Shown piece after piece: positions 33,794 through 42,459 of a stretch of DNA of 64,000 nucleotides. The position numbers and the translations under genes were made by a program. This DNA comes from Pyrobaculum arsenaticum DSM 13514. GTDB taxonomy: Archaea; Thermoproteota; Thermoprotei; Thermoproteales; Thermoproteaceae. The notes under the pieces were generated by a model, which had not been told where the DNA came from, searched no databases, and saw only the letters and a list, made by a program, of their open reading frames with translations. The stretch is taken from positions 806,001 to 870,000 of the forward strand of contig NC_009376.1 in NCBI RefSeq assembly GCF_000016385.1, given 5' to 3'. Position 1 is the first letter of the stretch, and the number at the start of each line of letters is the position of its first letter.

Positions 33794-34717
33794 TTATTGC
33801 CGTAAATGATCTTGTGCTTTGAGGGTGTCGTTTAGCAACGCCATGGCTGTTTCTTTTCTGCCAGCCCCCTTGCCCTTTACATATATTATATTTACCTCTG
33901 TGACTATTTCCACAGAGTTTAATGTATAGTCTACATGTATGGGGTCATCCACAGGAAGAGATATTGGCCTCACCTCAGCCTTCCCAGTTTTCAACTCTAG
34001 CGACGCGATGTACCTAGTCACAGAGCCCTTCAACGACAGCGTCTCTCTTTCAACCTGGCCAAGAGTTATCCGCTTGCCCAGGGTGTTTGCAATTATTACA
34101 AGTTTTGCTGCTGGATCAAGCCCTTCTAGGTCTAGGCGTGGATCAGGTTCTAGTATGCCCATTTCTCTAGCCTCCCTTACTGCTTGGTCAAACGGGATAC
34201 CATCTTTGTATACCCGGGTCAATATGTAGTTCGTGCTACCGTTAATAATCCCCCTGACCCTTAACACCTCCTGGGGGTGGAGCCCTTGGAGGAGGTCTAT
34301 TAGGGGGGTCCCCGCCATGACAGTAGCCTTGTAAAATAGCCGCCTGCTCTGCACCTCGTGGAAGGCGAGGGCTAGGGGGGCCTTGTTGGCTGTGACTACG
34401 GCCATGCCCTTTGCTAGGGCCTTCTTGAAGAGGGAGAGGGAGGGCTCCGCCGTGTCGTAGTTAGGCGGCGACACGTCCACCAACACCTGGCAGAAGTCAA
34501 GAGCCTCCTCTACCGACGTAGGCCTCCCCACTCCGCTTCTTGACACCGCCCCCCTAGGCGCCTTTAAAAGCTCCTTCACCTCTTCCCACGTGAAGCCTTC
34601 CTTCTTCACAACGCCGCCTCCGCTGTCGAAGACCGCGCAGAGCCTCAAGCCGGTTCTCTGATAAAGAAGCTCCGCATATGTGCGGCCAACACCACCAAAG
34701 CCAAACAGCAATATCAC
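33794..34717 (-). CDS. hom: Homoserine dehydrogenase
   Basis: A 307-residue enzyme that reduces aspartate semialdehyde to homoserine on the way to threonine. The NAD(P) site is ILLFGFGGVGRTYAELL, and the catalytic region includes VVTANKAPLALAF and RGIINGSTNYILTRVYKDG with GLDPAAKLVIIANTLG. It lacks an ACT regulatory domain, as usual in archaea. The start is GTG, the first plausible codon before the dinucleotide fold. It is separated from the asd-lysC-thrC genes by the formate dehydrogenase operon. Confidence 0.92.
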   Translation of the reverse strand: MILLFGFGGVGRTYAELLYQRTGLRLCAVFDSGGGVVKKEGFTWEEVKELLKAPRGAVSRSGVGRPTSVEEALDFCQVLVDVSPPNYDTAEPSLSLFKKALAKGMAVVTANKAPLALAFHEVQSRRLFYKATVMAGTPLIDLLQGLHPQEVLRVRGIINGSTNYILTRVYKDGIPFDQAVREAREMGILEPDPRLDLEGLDPAAKLVIIANTLGKRITLGQVERETLSLKGSVTRYIASLELKTGKAEVRPISLPVDDPIHVDYTLNSVEIVTEVNIIYVKGKGAGRKETAMALLNDTLKAQDHLRQ

Positions 34718-34762
34718 AGCTAAAAATCGCGATGTATTTAAACGTGCACTTAAAGCAAATTG

Positions 34763-35263
34763 GTGTATGAGCAGAGTTATGTACCTCCTTGGCGGGACTT
34801 GGAGACGTACGTGAAGACTAGGCTCGAAGAGGCCGTTGCGGAGGCAGAATTGGCATCGAAGTTTCTAGGGCAAGGCCTATACCGGAATGCTGCTGGGAAG
34901 GTATTTCAGGCGTGGAAAGCCCTACTGGCCGCGGCGGCTGCCAAGAATAGAGACCTCGTCCACAAGCGGTTTCCCGGCGTTGTTAAAGACAGGACTCAGA
35001 AAAGGAGGTCTAGGGCTGACATGATCATAGCTCTTATGCCTACAAACAGGCTTAGAGAGGTAGCCAGTCTGCTAGTTGAAGTTTTTGGATGGGAGGTGTT
35101 GTACCTAACTGAAATCGCTTTAAGCCTCCACGAGTTCCAGTACAACGGTCTTGACAAAGAGGGTATTGTTAGCCGCTACACCAACCTGCAAGACGTCGAG
35201 AGAGACATCCACCACCTAGTTGAGAAAACAAGACAGTGGGCGAAAATAATAAGTCAGAACTAA
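34763..35263 (+). CDS. PaREP1 family protein
   Basis: About 166 residues, the longest PaREP1 copy in the window, with FLGQGLYRNAAGKVFQAWKA, the basic segment RTQKRRSRADMIIALMP and LHEFQYNGLDKEGIVSRYTN. TTG 34760 and GTG 34763 are the candidate starts; a GTATTTAAAC box is centred about 27 bp upstream. It is divergent from hom. The role is unknown; PaREP1 proteins are HEPN-like. Confidence 0.75.
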   Translation: MYEQSYVPPWRDLETYVKTRLEEAVAEAELASKFLGQGLYRNAAGKVFQAWKALLAAAAAKNRDLVHKRFPGVVKDRTQKRRSRADMIIALMPTNRLREVASLLVEVFGWEVLYLTEIALSLHEFQYNGLDKEGIVSRYTNLQDVERDIHHLVEKTRQWAKIISQN

Positions 35264-35294
35264 ACTGTGTTTGAAAACTTCATAGATGGAAAAA

Positions 35295-35861
35295 TTAGAT
35301 TTTCCGGAGGAGTAGTGCCAGTTTTACGTGTATGGTCTGTAAGCGTATTGGGTCTTGGGGTTGCTCCGTCTCGCCGAATTTATAGCCGCATTTTTTACAT
35401 TTTAATATCCTCAACTCGTCGAGTAAGTACACCTCGAAGTTTTCTCTCCCCCTTACGTCGCAGTTGGGGCATCGCCAAAGTTCTGTGGGCCATGTCGATC
35501 CGCATATGCACCGAGCCTCGGCGACGAGGCTTTCAAAAATTCCTGTGTCTTGGCGTCTCAGTATTATCAACGAGGCAGGCTCTCCACATACTTTACACCG
35601 GTTATTAGCAACTCCCCCGCCGTATTTCAGATACAAGGCTCTCCTTATCAGATAATCCACGAACTCTCTCGGGACGACCCTTTCCGCTGCTTCTCTTGTC
35701 TTTTTGATGTCGATACTCTTAACTAAGGGAAGCTCATCGCTTACTCTTACTATTGCTAGGTATTTTGCATGGTCATCTACTTTTTTCAAAAAAGTAGGGA
35801 GTTGTTTGAGTTCCTCTAAGCACTCTAGGTCTTCTCCGCAGATTGTCTTATCTAACTCCAC
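35295..35861 (-). CDS. fdhE: FdhE-like formate dehydrogenase accessory protein
   Basis: A 188-residue protein with four CxxC rubredoxin-like knuckles: CKVCGEP, CICGSTW, CPNCDVRG and CKKCGYKF. This, with the operon position after the formate dehydrogenase cytochrome b gene, fits FdhE, which binds iron through such cysteines and helps assemble respiratory formate dehydrogenase before export. It is shorter than the E. coli protein (about 309 residues), mainly in the N-terminal region. It overlaps the cytochrome gene by 14 bp. Confidence 0.7.
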   Translation of the reverse strand: MELDKTICGEDLECLEELKQLPTFLKKVDDHAKYLAIVRVSDELPLVKSIDIKKTREAAERVVPREFVDYLIRRALYLKYGGGVANNRCKVCGEPASLIILRRQDTGIFESLVAEARCICGSTWPTELWRCPNCDVRGRENFEVYLLDELRILKCKKCGYKFGETEQPQDPIRLQTIHVKLALLLRKI

Positions 35862-36549
35862 GTCTGCTCAGAAACTTCGGCATATGCTTCTTAGCCCATT
35901 CAAGTTCAATAGTCCCGTCGCCAAACATCGCGTTGAGAAGCGGCCTATTACTCGGGTGGGTAACTGCAAAGAGGTGCATAGCGACGAAGAGGAGGCCGAG
36001 GGCAAAGGCCACGTCGTGGAGGAGCAGGAGAACCCCAGCAGTAGCCGAGGAGAGGCCTAGCGAATCCCTAAAAACTAGCCCAACGCCGCTTATGCCGAAG
36101 AGGACGATGGATATAAACAACAATAGTGCCATGTAGGAGACAAGTATGTTGTGCCTATCTAGGCTCTCTTCTATGTCTTTCGGCATCGGCCTACCAAGCA
36201 TGTAGTGGGCCGCGATGGCCTTTGCCTCTCTAATCTGCTGTCCAATCGGCTTCTTCAAGGGCTTGAATACTTCTACTCTTCTAAAGACTAGGAGATACAG
36301 ACCGTATACCGTGAGCAAGGCTCCCCATACGAAGCCGATAAAGCGGTGGCTAGTCCTGACAAGCTGGACGCCCGCGGTAAGTGGATCAACGTCAAGTACG
36401 GCCGAGAGAGGTGCACCGACGGCGTAGGCAAGCCAACCCATCAGTTCTATGCTAAAAAGTACAGAACCTGTCAAGGCCAGGATTGTAAACAATATCAAAT
36501 TCCAATGGTGCGCTATTTTATATCCAATACTAACTATTTCAATTTTCAT
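35848..36549 (-). CDS. fdhC: Formate dehydrogenase cytochrome b subunit
   Basis: A 233-residue membrane protein with four helices, like FdnI/FdoI. Heme-ligand histidines are placed in KIAHHWNLILFTILALTG, RTSHRFIGFVWGALL, and LLLHDVAFALGLLFVAMHLF. It passes formate electrons from the Fe-S subunit to the quinone pool. It is the third structural gene of the operon starting at 41140. A gap of about 40 bp separates it from the beta subunit. The gene symbol follows common use for the gamma subunit and is provisional. Confidence 0.85.
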   Translation of the reverse strand: MKIEIVSIGYKIAHHWNLILFTILALTGSVLFSIELMGWLAYAVGAPLSAVLDVDPLTAGVQLVRTSHRFIGFVWGALLTVYGLYLLVFRRVEVFKPLKKPIGQQIREAKAIAAHYMLGRPMPKDIEESLDRHNILVSYMALLLFISIVLFGISGVGLVFRDSLGLSSATAGVLLLLHDVAFALGLLFVAMHLFAVTHPSNRPLLNAMFGDGTIELEWAKKHMPKFLSRRGVR

Positions 36550-36588
36550 GTATAATAGTGTGAAAAGTAGTTTAAAAATTTTTCTGCC

Positions 36589-37443
36589 TCAGGACCCCTT
36601 TTCTAGTTTGGTTTTCTTTTCCTCTGTCCTATAACGGCGCCAGGCGGCTAGCCCCAGCACCGCGAGCGAAGCGGCTAGCGCAACGCCGCCGTAGATCGTA
36701 ACAGGCTTTAACAACTCGCGTATTTCTTGTGCGTTGCGCGGGGTCTTATCTGCGAAGTGTTGCTTAACGGCAAAGCTCCTACGCTCAGAGGTCACATATA
36801 TCCACCTAACGCTTCCTCCTACGTACGAGCTCGCCTCTAGGCCATAGACAACTCTACCCCTCTCCTGCTCCTTCTTTGCAAGCTCCATGACGTCTTTTGC
36901 AGGCCCGAAGGTGAAGACGTTGGTGGGACACACCTCTACGCAGGCTGGCAACTTGCCGTTCTGTATCCTGTCAACACAGAAGGTGCACTTGTAATACCTC
37001 CCATCTGAGCCCCGTTTCGGCACGTCGTATGGACAAGCCGTTTCGCAGTAGCCGCAGCCTATACACTCGTCCCTATTTATGACAACTGCGCCTTCACCAG
37101 TAACCTTAATTGCGCCGACTGGACAAGCCCGGGCACACGGCGCAGCGACACAGTGGAGGCAGTTGTAGGGGAGAAACGCCATGTCGAATTGGCTGAAGGC
37201 CACCTCGCCGGCGGGGGTAAGCAACTTCTTAGTCGTGGCGCCCTCGTAATAGAAGACGACCTTCCAATCATCTGCGGTCAGAGACTTCGGCGACGTCAAG
37301 GTGCCCGTGAACACTGTCTTCTCGGCGGGTCTCCCGTTCCAGTCCTTACATGCAAGCTGGCATGCCCTGCAACCTATACACTTGTCGAGGTCGACCAAAA
37401 CAGCGTATCCCTCGTCGGGTTTGGGAAACTTTATCGACACCAT
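36589..37443 (-). CDS. fdhB: Formate dehydrogenase iron-sulfur subunit
   Basis: A 284-residue protein with four [4Fe-4S] cysteine groups (CIGCRACQLACKDWN, CLHCVAAPCARACPVGA, CIGCGYCETACPYDVP, CTFCVDRIQNGKLPACVEVC) and a C-terminal membrane helix (YGGVALAASLAVLGLAAW), as in FdnH/FdoH. The ATG at 37443, two bases after the alpha-subunit stop, is preferred over the frame opening at 37482. It connects the catalytic subunit to the cytochrome b. Confidence 0.92.
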   Translation of the reverse strand: MVSIKFPKPDEGYAVLVDLDKCIGCRACQLACKDWNGRPAEKTVFTGTLTSPKSLTADDWKVVFYYEGATTKKLLTPAGEVAFSQFDMAFLPYNCLHCVAAPCARACPVGAIKVTGEGAVVINRDECIGCGYCETACPYDVPKRGSDGRYYKCTFCVDRIQNGKLPACVEVCPTNVFTFGPAKDVMELAKKEQERGRVVYGLEASSYVGGSVRWIYVTSERRSFAVKQHFADKTPRNAQEIRELLKPVTIYGGVALAASLAVLGLAAWRRYRTEEKKTKLEKGS

Positions 37444-37445
37444 GG

Positions 37446-40400
37446 TCACACCGCCTCGGCCTTCTTTATCTTTCCAATCCATGCCTTAGATTCTTGTATT
37501 GTCGTGACCACATCGCCTACGTCCGGGTTTAAGAAGTTGCCCTGTGGGCCGGTGGTGTAACCCTCGAAGCTAAATGCCCAGATGACGTTAACTACTGGTA
37601 GTTCGCTGCCATTGACCTGTAGGTAGGCCTCGCCGTCTGTGACATAGGCCTTCATTCTCAAGCTACCTCTTAGAGTAATAACATCTACTAGGTCGCCTGG
37701 TTTTATGCCCAATTTTTCAGCCAATTTCTTGGGTACGTACACAAAGGGCTCAGGAACCAGCTCGGCGAGGTAGGGCACGTTTCTACTCATGGCACCGCTG
37801 TGCCAATGCTCGGTTAACCTATTGCTGGTTATTACCACCAACTCGCCTGGCACTTGTTTCAAGTCGTCGGGAGTTAGCGCCACGCCTACGTTCTTGCCTT
37901 GTACAACACTTGGCTGGTCTTGTAAGACTTGGAGGTTGTAGGGGTTCAGCCACGCAAGAGTTGGATACTTCACAGCGAGCTCCGGAATAGGCGCCTCAAC
38001 GGGCTCTGTGTGTATGGGCCACTGGAAGTTGTAGCCCTTGTACCAGCCACCCATCTCCTGGATCACCTTGAGAGTGGCGTCTTTCAAACTGCCACTCTGT
38101 TGGTAGTACTGCCCCAGGAGATCTCTCATCTTTTGGTAGTTCGGCTTGAAAGATCTCCAGTCCCCACCGGAAAAGAACGGCCTCTTTGCCGCGGCTTTAA
38201 ACGACGTGGTTTCCTCATCCCAGTATAGAGTATCGTTGACCCAGAGGTAGCGCATTCCTGTTTTCCCCACAAACTCGTCGTATGTGAGGACCTTGACCTC
38301 TCCGCCCTCCTCCACGACGAATTTACCCATTATTCTCACCTCACCCGTCTTAACGAAGTGCATGATGTCCAGCCCTCCAAAAACGTCAGCCATTCCGGAA
38401 AGCCTCCGCTTAAACGAGCGGGGAACCCAGTAGTTGTGGCCTGGCACAAACGCGGGTTTGTACTCGCCGGTAACTTCGTCTATCCACTCTCCGGTTTCGC
38501 CGGTGACTACCCACTCTTTCCCGGCGGCGCTTACCTTGTCGACTACGCCGAGGACTGCCTTAAGGGAGTCGTAGTTATATAGGAACCTGACGTTCATTGG
38601 CCATGACCAGCCCCAGTCCTTGTAGACGCGGAATTCTTGGCTGAAAGTGCCGTCGATCTGCCCTGGCTTTCTGAATTGCGCGATTCTCCTCATTGTGGTG
38701 AACTCATCTCTTATGGGGTCGTATATGCCCTGGTATATCAGAGTGGTGAAGTTTATCTCTTTATTTATAATGCGTGGATTAACCTCAGCCTCGATAGGCG
38801 AGATCGGGGTGCTCTTACCAAGTCCTCCGGAGTAGTCCCAGCTGGCATCCGGCTTTAACGGCCTCTCGTACACGAAGACTAATTTTCCGCCCTTCCTAAA
38901 CTTCACGTCCTCCTTCTTGACACCCGCCGCCTCGCTGGGCAGGAGAACGGCCCCGGCCCTTCTTAGATACTGATACAGTTTTGTCACGATCCAGTAGTCA
39001 GGCCGAGCGTCGCCCTTTGGCGGCACAGCTCTATAAGTCCACTGTATCGTCCTATTACCATTTGTCCTCGTACCCTCCTTCTCCGCGAAGGAGGCTACTG
39101 GTAAAACCACATCAGCAAACCACGCGGTCTCGGTTTCGAATATGTCCGACACAACTAATAAGTCAAGCGAAGCTAGGCCTGCCATAATAATTTTGGCATT
39201 TGGATTCGTCACAGCAGGGTTCTCCCCAAATATGATCGCGGCTCTTATTTCCTTTGCAAGAGCCCTCCTTGGGAACATCACCTCTGTAGTTCCTGTACCC
39301 ATTGGGAAGTCGCATACCACTGTTCCATTTACTGGGTCGTCCTCGGGCACAGTGCCGCAGAACATCCCCCATGCGAGCTCGAACCTGCGCCAGCCGTAGA
39401 ATTTAAACACTTGAAGCACCTTGGAGAGGTCTGCCTTCCCCAGATCGGGCGCTGTGGTTGAGAACCTATCCCGCGCCCACTGGGGGACTGACCAGCTCCA
39501 AGCGTCAGGCATTCCCTGGAGCTTCCAGTCTTGGTATAGCCTAATTTCAAATGTGGAGGCTGGGAATCCGTGGTAGCCGGGTAGCCCATCTACGCCTGAG
39601 CCCTGCATATCGGTGGCGCCCTGGACGTTGCTATGGCCTCTGAATGGGTGCGTGCCCCCACCGGGATACCCCACATTGCCCAATAAGAGTTGCACTAATG
39701 CCGCTGCTCTTATTATGTTGATGGTCGCGTTTGTGTGTTGGGTGAGTCCCATTGCCCACTGTATTATGCCGTGCTTCTTGTGGTTGGTCACAACGCCGCT
39801 GTTCTCTACATAGATCCGCGCCACTGTCTTCAGCAAATCGACGGGTACGCCGCTGATAGAGGAGACGGTTTGAGCGTCGTACTCCTTGAGTAGCTCTTTC
39901 AAGTCGGCGAGGTCGTCGTCGGTGATGTTCCACCTTGTTCTCAGTCTCTTGAATTCATCCAGTTGGTCGATGGGCGTTTCCCTCTCGTAGAATGCGTAGT
40001 GCAAAATGTAAAGCAAAATAGCGGCGTCAGTCCCGGGCCTGAAAGGAACCCATATGTCAGACGCCGCCGCAGTTCTTGAGTAGCGGGGGTCAAAGGTAAT
40101 GAAGATTGTACCCCTCTCCTTCTTGCCCTTTAGGAAATATATAAATGAGAGCGGATGCGCCTCAGCAGGACTAGACCAGAAGAGCACCACATCGGCGAGG
40201 GCTAGGTCCTCGTTCGACGCAGTCTCTGCCCCCCACCCGTACGTTACGGCGAGAGAGCTGACAGTCGATGAGTGGCACTTCCTGAACTGTGAATCCATGT
40301 TCGAAGTCCCCAAGAAAGTTGCCAATTTCTTTGACAGATAGGCCTCTTCGTTGAGAAGAGTAGATGACCCAATAATCTGAACTGGTACGTCTTTCCCCAC

Positions 40401-40952
40401 GTAGTAGTACCCATCCTTCTGCTTGGGAGCCCCCGTAGCATTTCTCCACTCAGAAAGTATAGCGGCAAGCTTTGACGCGATGTATTGAAAAGCCTCGTCC
40501 CATGTGGCTTCGCGCCACTTGGGGGGGTACTTCTTGATAATTGAGACGAGCTCGTCCCAGCTTTTAGCCGATAGGATCTCCTCAGGCGGAGGCTTAGGCC
40601 CTGTTCTGATCAGCGGCTTGGTGAGGCGGAGTTCGTTTTCCACAAGCTGAAAAGCCGCCTTACCCTTTGGGCACAAGGCGCCGAAGTTAAGCGGTGAGTC
40701 AACGGAGCCGCGGCTCCATATAATCTTGCCGCCAGAAGTATACATGTCTATGGAGCATCCCACTGAGCAGTAGAGGCATACAACCGGCACTACCGAGGCC
40801 TTTGGCAAGTCGACTTTCCCCCCAATTTCGCCCAGCTCCCATACGGCTTTTCCGGACTTAAAGGGAACCTGGGCCTCTGCGCCTATCCCAAGCGCGAGAC
40901 TAGCTAGGCCGGCGATTTTTAAAAATCCCCTTCTTCCTACTGAGACTGTCAT
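37446..40952 (-). CDS. fdhA: Formate dehydrogenase catalytic subunit, Tat-exported
   Basis: An 1168-residue molybdo- or tungsto-enzyme oxidising formate to CO2. The Tat signal is VGRRGFLKIAG. Fe-S ligands are Cys59, Cys62, Cys66 and Cys94, and the metal ligand is Cys226 in FRKCHSSTVSSL, i.e. the cysteine and not the selenocysteine form. Other FDH marks are GGGTHPFRGHSNVQGATDMQ and KEGTRTNGNRTIQW. The ATG at 40952 overlaps the preceding 63-residue gene's stop (ATGA). Length is greater than the approximately 1015 residues of FdnG, through insertions in the C-terminal half. Confidence 0.92.
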   Translation of the reverse strand: MTVSVGRRGFLKIAGLASLALGIGAEAQVPFKSGKAVWELGEIGGKVDLPKASVVPVVCLYCSVGCSIDMYTSGGKIIWSRGSVDSPLNFGALCPKGKAAFQLVENELRLTKPLIRTGPKPPPEEILSAKSWDELVSIIKKYPPKWREATWDEAFQYIASKLAAILSEWRNATGAPKQKDGYYYVGKDVPVQIIGSSTLLNEEAYLSKKLATFLGTSNMDSQFRKCHSSTVSSLAVTYGWGAETASNEDLALADVVLFWSSPAEAHPLSFIYFLKGKKERGTIFITFDPRYSRTAAASDIWVPFRPGTDAAILLYILHYAFYERETPIDQLDEFKRLRTRWNITDDDLADLKELLKEYDAQTVSSISGVPVDLLKTVARIYVENSGVVTNHKKHGIIQWAMGLTQHTNATINIIRAAALVQLLLGNVGYPGGGTHPFRGHSNVQGATDMQGSGVDGLPGYHGFPASTFEIRLYQDWKLQGMPDAWSWSVPQWARDRFSTTAPDLGKADLSKVLQVFKFYGWRRFELAWGMFCGTVPEDDPVNGTVVCDFPMGTGTTEVMFPRRALAKEIRAAIIFGENPAVTNPNAKIIMAGLASLDLLVVSDIFETETAWFADVVLPVASFAEKEGTRTNGNRTIQWTYRAVPPKGDARPDYWIVTKLYQYLRRAGAVLLPSEAAGVKKEDVKFRKGGKLVFVYERPLKPDASWDYSGGLGKSTPISPIEAEVNPRIINKEINFTTLIYQGIYDPIRDEFTTMRRIAQFRKPGQIDGTFSQEFRVYKDWGWSWPMNVRFLYNYDSLKAVLGVVDKVSAAGKEWVVTGETGEWIDEVTGEYKPAFVPGHNYWVPRSFKRRLSGMADVFGGLDIMHFVKTGEVRIMGKFVVEEGGEVKVLTYDEFVGKTGMRYLWVNDTLYWDEETTSFKAAAKRPFFSGGDWRSFKPNYQKMRDLLGQYYQQSGSLKDATLKVIQEMGGWYKGYNFQWPIHTEPVEAPIPELAVKYPTLAWLNPYNLQVLQDQPSVVQGKNVGVALTPDDLKQVPGELVVITSNRLTEHWHSGAMSRNVPYLAELVPEPFVYVPKKLAEKLGIKPGDLVDVITLRGSLRMKAYVTDGEAYLQVNGSELPVVNVIWAFSFEGYTTGPQGNFLNPDVGDVVTTIQESKAWIGKIKKAEAV

Positions 40953-41140
40953 AGGAACACGTTCTTCACAGTTCCTTTGTCTCTTTTGCCCATCAATTTC
41001 TTGGCTGTGAAGCATGTATAGTCTTCCTCGCCGTGGTAAAGACTCAGAAGGCCGTCTATGCCTTCAGGTATCTCAGTGAAAAGCCTTTCAATGTCGTTCT
41101 TAATAGAAGCGTGTTGCCTAGCAAGGGCCTCAAAGGACAT
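40949..41140 (-). CDS. Small protein leading the formate dehydrogenase operon
   Basis: A 63-residue protein of unknown family (begins MSFEALARQHASIKND, contains DYTCFTAKKLMGKRDKG with one cysteine). It is likely real because its stop overlaps the fdhA start by ATGA, and because a TATA box is centred 25 bp before its ATG. It has no signal peptide or membrane helix. A role in assembly or Tat proofreading of FdhA is a guess from position only. Confidence 0.7.
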   Translation of the reverse strand: MSFEALARQHASIKNDIERLFTEIPEGIDGLLSLYHGEEDYTCFTAKKLMGKRDKGTVKNVFL

Positions 41141-41152
41141 AGGGGTACGCCA

Positions 41153-41210
41153 ATTGTAGTCTTTTATAGATTATTCGAGAATAACTCGAACTATTGTAGA
41201 CTTTTATAGT
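41153..41210 (-). promoter_or_regulatory. Formate dehydrogenase promoter with duplicated TATA element and palindromic operator
   Basis: Two near-identical 18-bp blocks (41153-41170 and 41193-41210), each reading ACTATAAAAG/TCTATAAAAG followed by (T/A)CTACAAT on the minus strand, flank an inverted repeat TTCGAG-AATAA-CTCGAA (41174-41190). The proximal TATA box is centred 25 bp before the operon's first ATG; the distal copy is exactly 40 bp upstream. This is a strong candidate regulator-binding site, perhaps for the winged-helix protein encoded at 41880-42425. Confidence 0.7.
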
Positions 41211-41220
41211 GTTTTGGAGT

Positions 41221-41919
41221 TTAAGGACAGAGCTCAGTAAATCCCTTGTTTCTGATATTTGTCACAAGCTGTATTCCGAGCTTGCATGCTGCCTCTACGC
41301 CGCTGTATAGGGGTCCTCTAAGAGAAACAACAGCCCCCACACCTATTGTGGCAAGTCTGTAGACCATGTCAGACGAGACCCTGCCAGTGGTGAAAGCTAT
41401 TTTAGACTCGGCCTCCTTGCCGCGTTTTAGGTACATACCGATTAGTTTTATTACAGAGCTGTGCCTACTCGTGTCATGTATCACCGCCCACTCCTCGTCT
41501 AGATATAGAGCGCTGGTGTGCATGGCCAAGTGAGGATCCACATTCCATATGGTCAATTTAGCGAACTCTGTTGCCAGGGTGGTTAGTTGCTTGTAGTCGT
41601 AGATTCTTCTAGGTGATTTATTTTTGACAAATTCTCCGATGCCGCACTCCTCTACTTTTTTAGCTCTAGTAGCCACGTCACCTACTAGCTTAATCTTAAC
41701 ATCGTGGCCCGCTGTAGCAACTTCTTTTATTTCCCCTAATGTGTTGATATAGCCCTCGCTGTATGCGTAGCCGATTCCAAGCTCTTCAAGTAGCTCTGGG
41801 TTGGAGACCAGCTCGGCAACTATTTTGTTATTAATCCAAATCCTAACCAAGGCATCCTCGGCGATCTTGACTCCCTTTACTATTTTATAAGAGGGCACGG
41901 GGCTACCACAAGACCACAT
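41221..41919 (-). CDS. fdhD: FdhD-like sulfurtransferase for formate dehydrogenase
   Basis: A 232-residue protein matching FdhD: ELGIGYAYSEGYINTLGEIK, AMHTSALYLDEEWAVIHDTS with RHSSVIKLIG, and AFTTGRVSSDMVYRLATIGV. FdhD supplies sulfur to the molybdenum cofactor of formate dehydrogenase using a flexible CxxC loop. Here the loop reads EECGIGEF, with the first cysteine only. It overlaps the upstream regulator by up to 40 bp; a GTG at 41898 is an alternative start. It lies upstream of, and in line with, the formate dehydrogenase operon. Confidence 0.85.
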   Translation of the reverse strand: MWSCGSPVPSYKIVKGVKIAEDALVRIWINNKIVAELVSNPELLEELGIGYAYSEGYINTLGEIKEVATAGHDVKIKLVGDVATRAKKVEECGIGEFVKNKSPRRIYDYKQLTTLATEFAKLTIWNVDPHLAMHTSALYLDEEWAVIHDTSRHSSVIKLIGMYLKRGKEAESKIAFTTGRVSSDMVYRLATIGVGAVVSLRGPLYSGVEAACKLGIQLVTNIRNKGFTELCP

Positions 41920-42425
41920 CTTTTACAATAGCCAACAAACACGCCGCCGACAACGGCGCCTTTGTGTACAGCATCAATATACTCACTGCCGGCTGCGAGC
42001 GCCGCAGTAAATGCCCTAGTTACTCCCTCCGGCAATTTTTTTACATCTGCCAACCGTCCGCCGACAGCGTCTAAAACGGCTGATACCACACTTTTTCCGC
42101 ATGCGCCGGTCTTTACTAAAAAGTCAAGTAGTTGACATATATCGTTCTCCTTCACTAAGTCGGCGTACTCGCCGAGAGATCGCCTAAAGTATGACTTTAC
42201 GGCATCTCCGCATCCGGCTTCTCGGTAGTATTCTAAAACGCATTTAAAAGTGGGCATATATACATCTCTAGAAACAATTACACACCCCTCATCCTCTAGT
42301 TTTCTCAAAGTGTAATAGATGGTCGATATGGCAAATGGGGATGTCTTAGCCAAGTCGTAGGCCTTAGCTTCTCCTTGGACTAAAAGTCTCTCTATCACAT
42401 ACAGTCTTGAAGATGTGCCAAGCAC
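41880..42425 (-). CDS. Winged-helix regulator next to fdhD
   Basis: About 181 residues. The N-terminal winged helix (RLYVIERLLVQGEAKAYDLA, FAISTIYYTLRKLEDEGCVI) is followed by a helical domain with several cysteines (CGDAVK, CQLLDFL, CGKSV, CKRCGLVVAPC at the end). It resembles the two regulators in the dsr region, including the closing cysteine cluster. The frame opens at TTG 42479 inside asd; GTG 42425 (LGTSSRLY) is the more natural start. Likely controls formate dehydrogenase genes, by position. Confidence 0.7.
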   Translation of the reverse strand: MLGTSSRLYVIERLLVQGEAKAYDLAKTSPFAISTIYYTLRKLEDEGCVIVSRDVYMPTFKCVLEYYREAGCGDAVKSYFRRSLGEYADLVKENDICQLLDFLVKTGACGKSVVSAVLDAVGGRLADVKKLPEGVTRAFTAALAAGSEYIDAVHKGAVVGGVFVGYCKRCGLVVAPCPLIK

Positions 42426-42459
42426 AGTGGCTTGTTGTTTTTGCTTTTTAGATATTCCG

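Noticed and set aside
38981..39399. Plus-strand open frames within fdhA
   Set aside because: Shadow frames of a conserved 3.5-kb gene, with low-complexity Ser/Arg/Pro composition.
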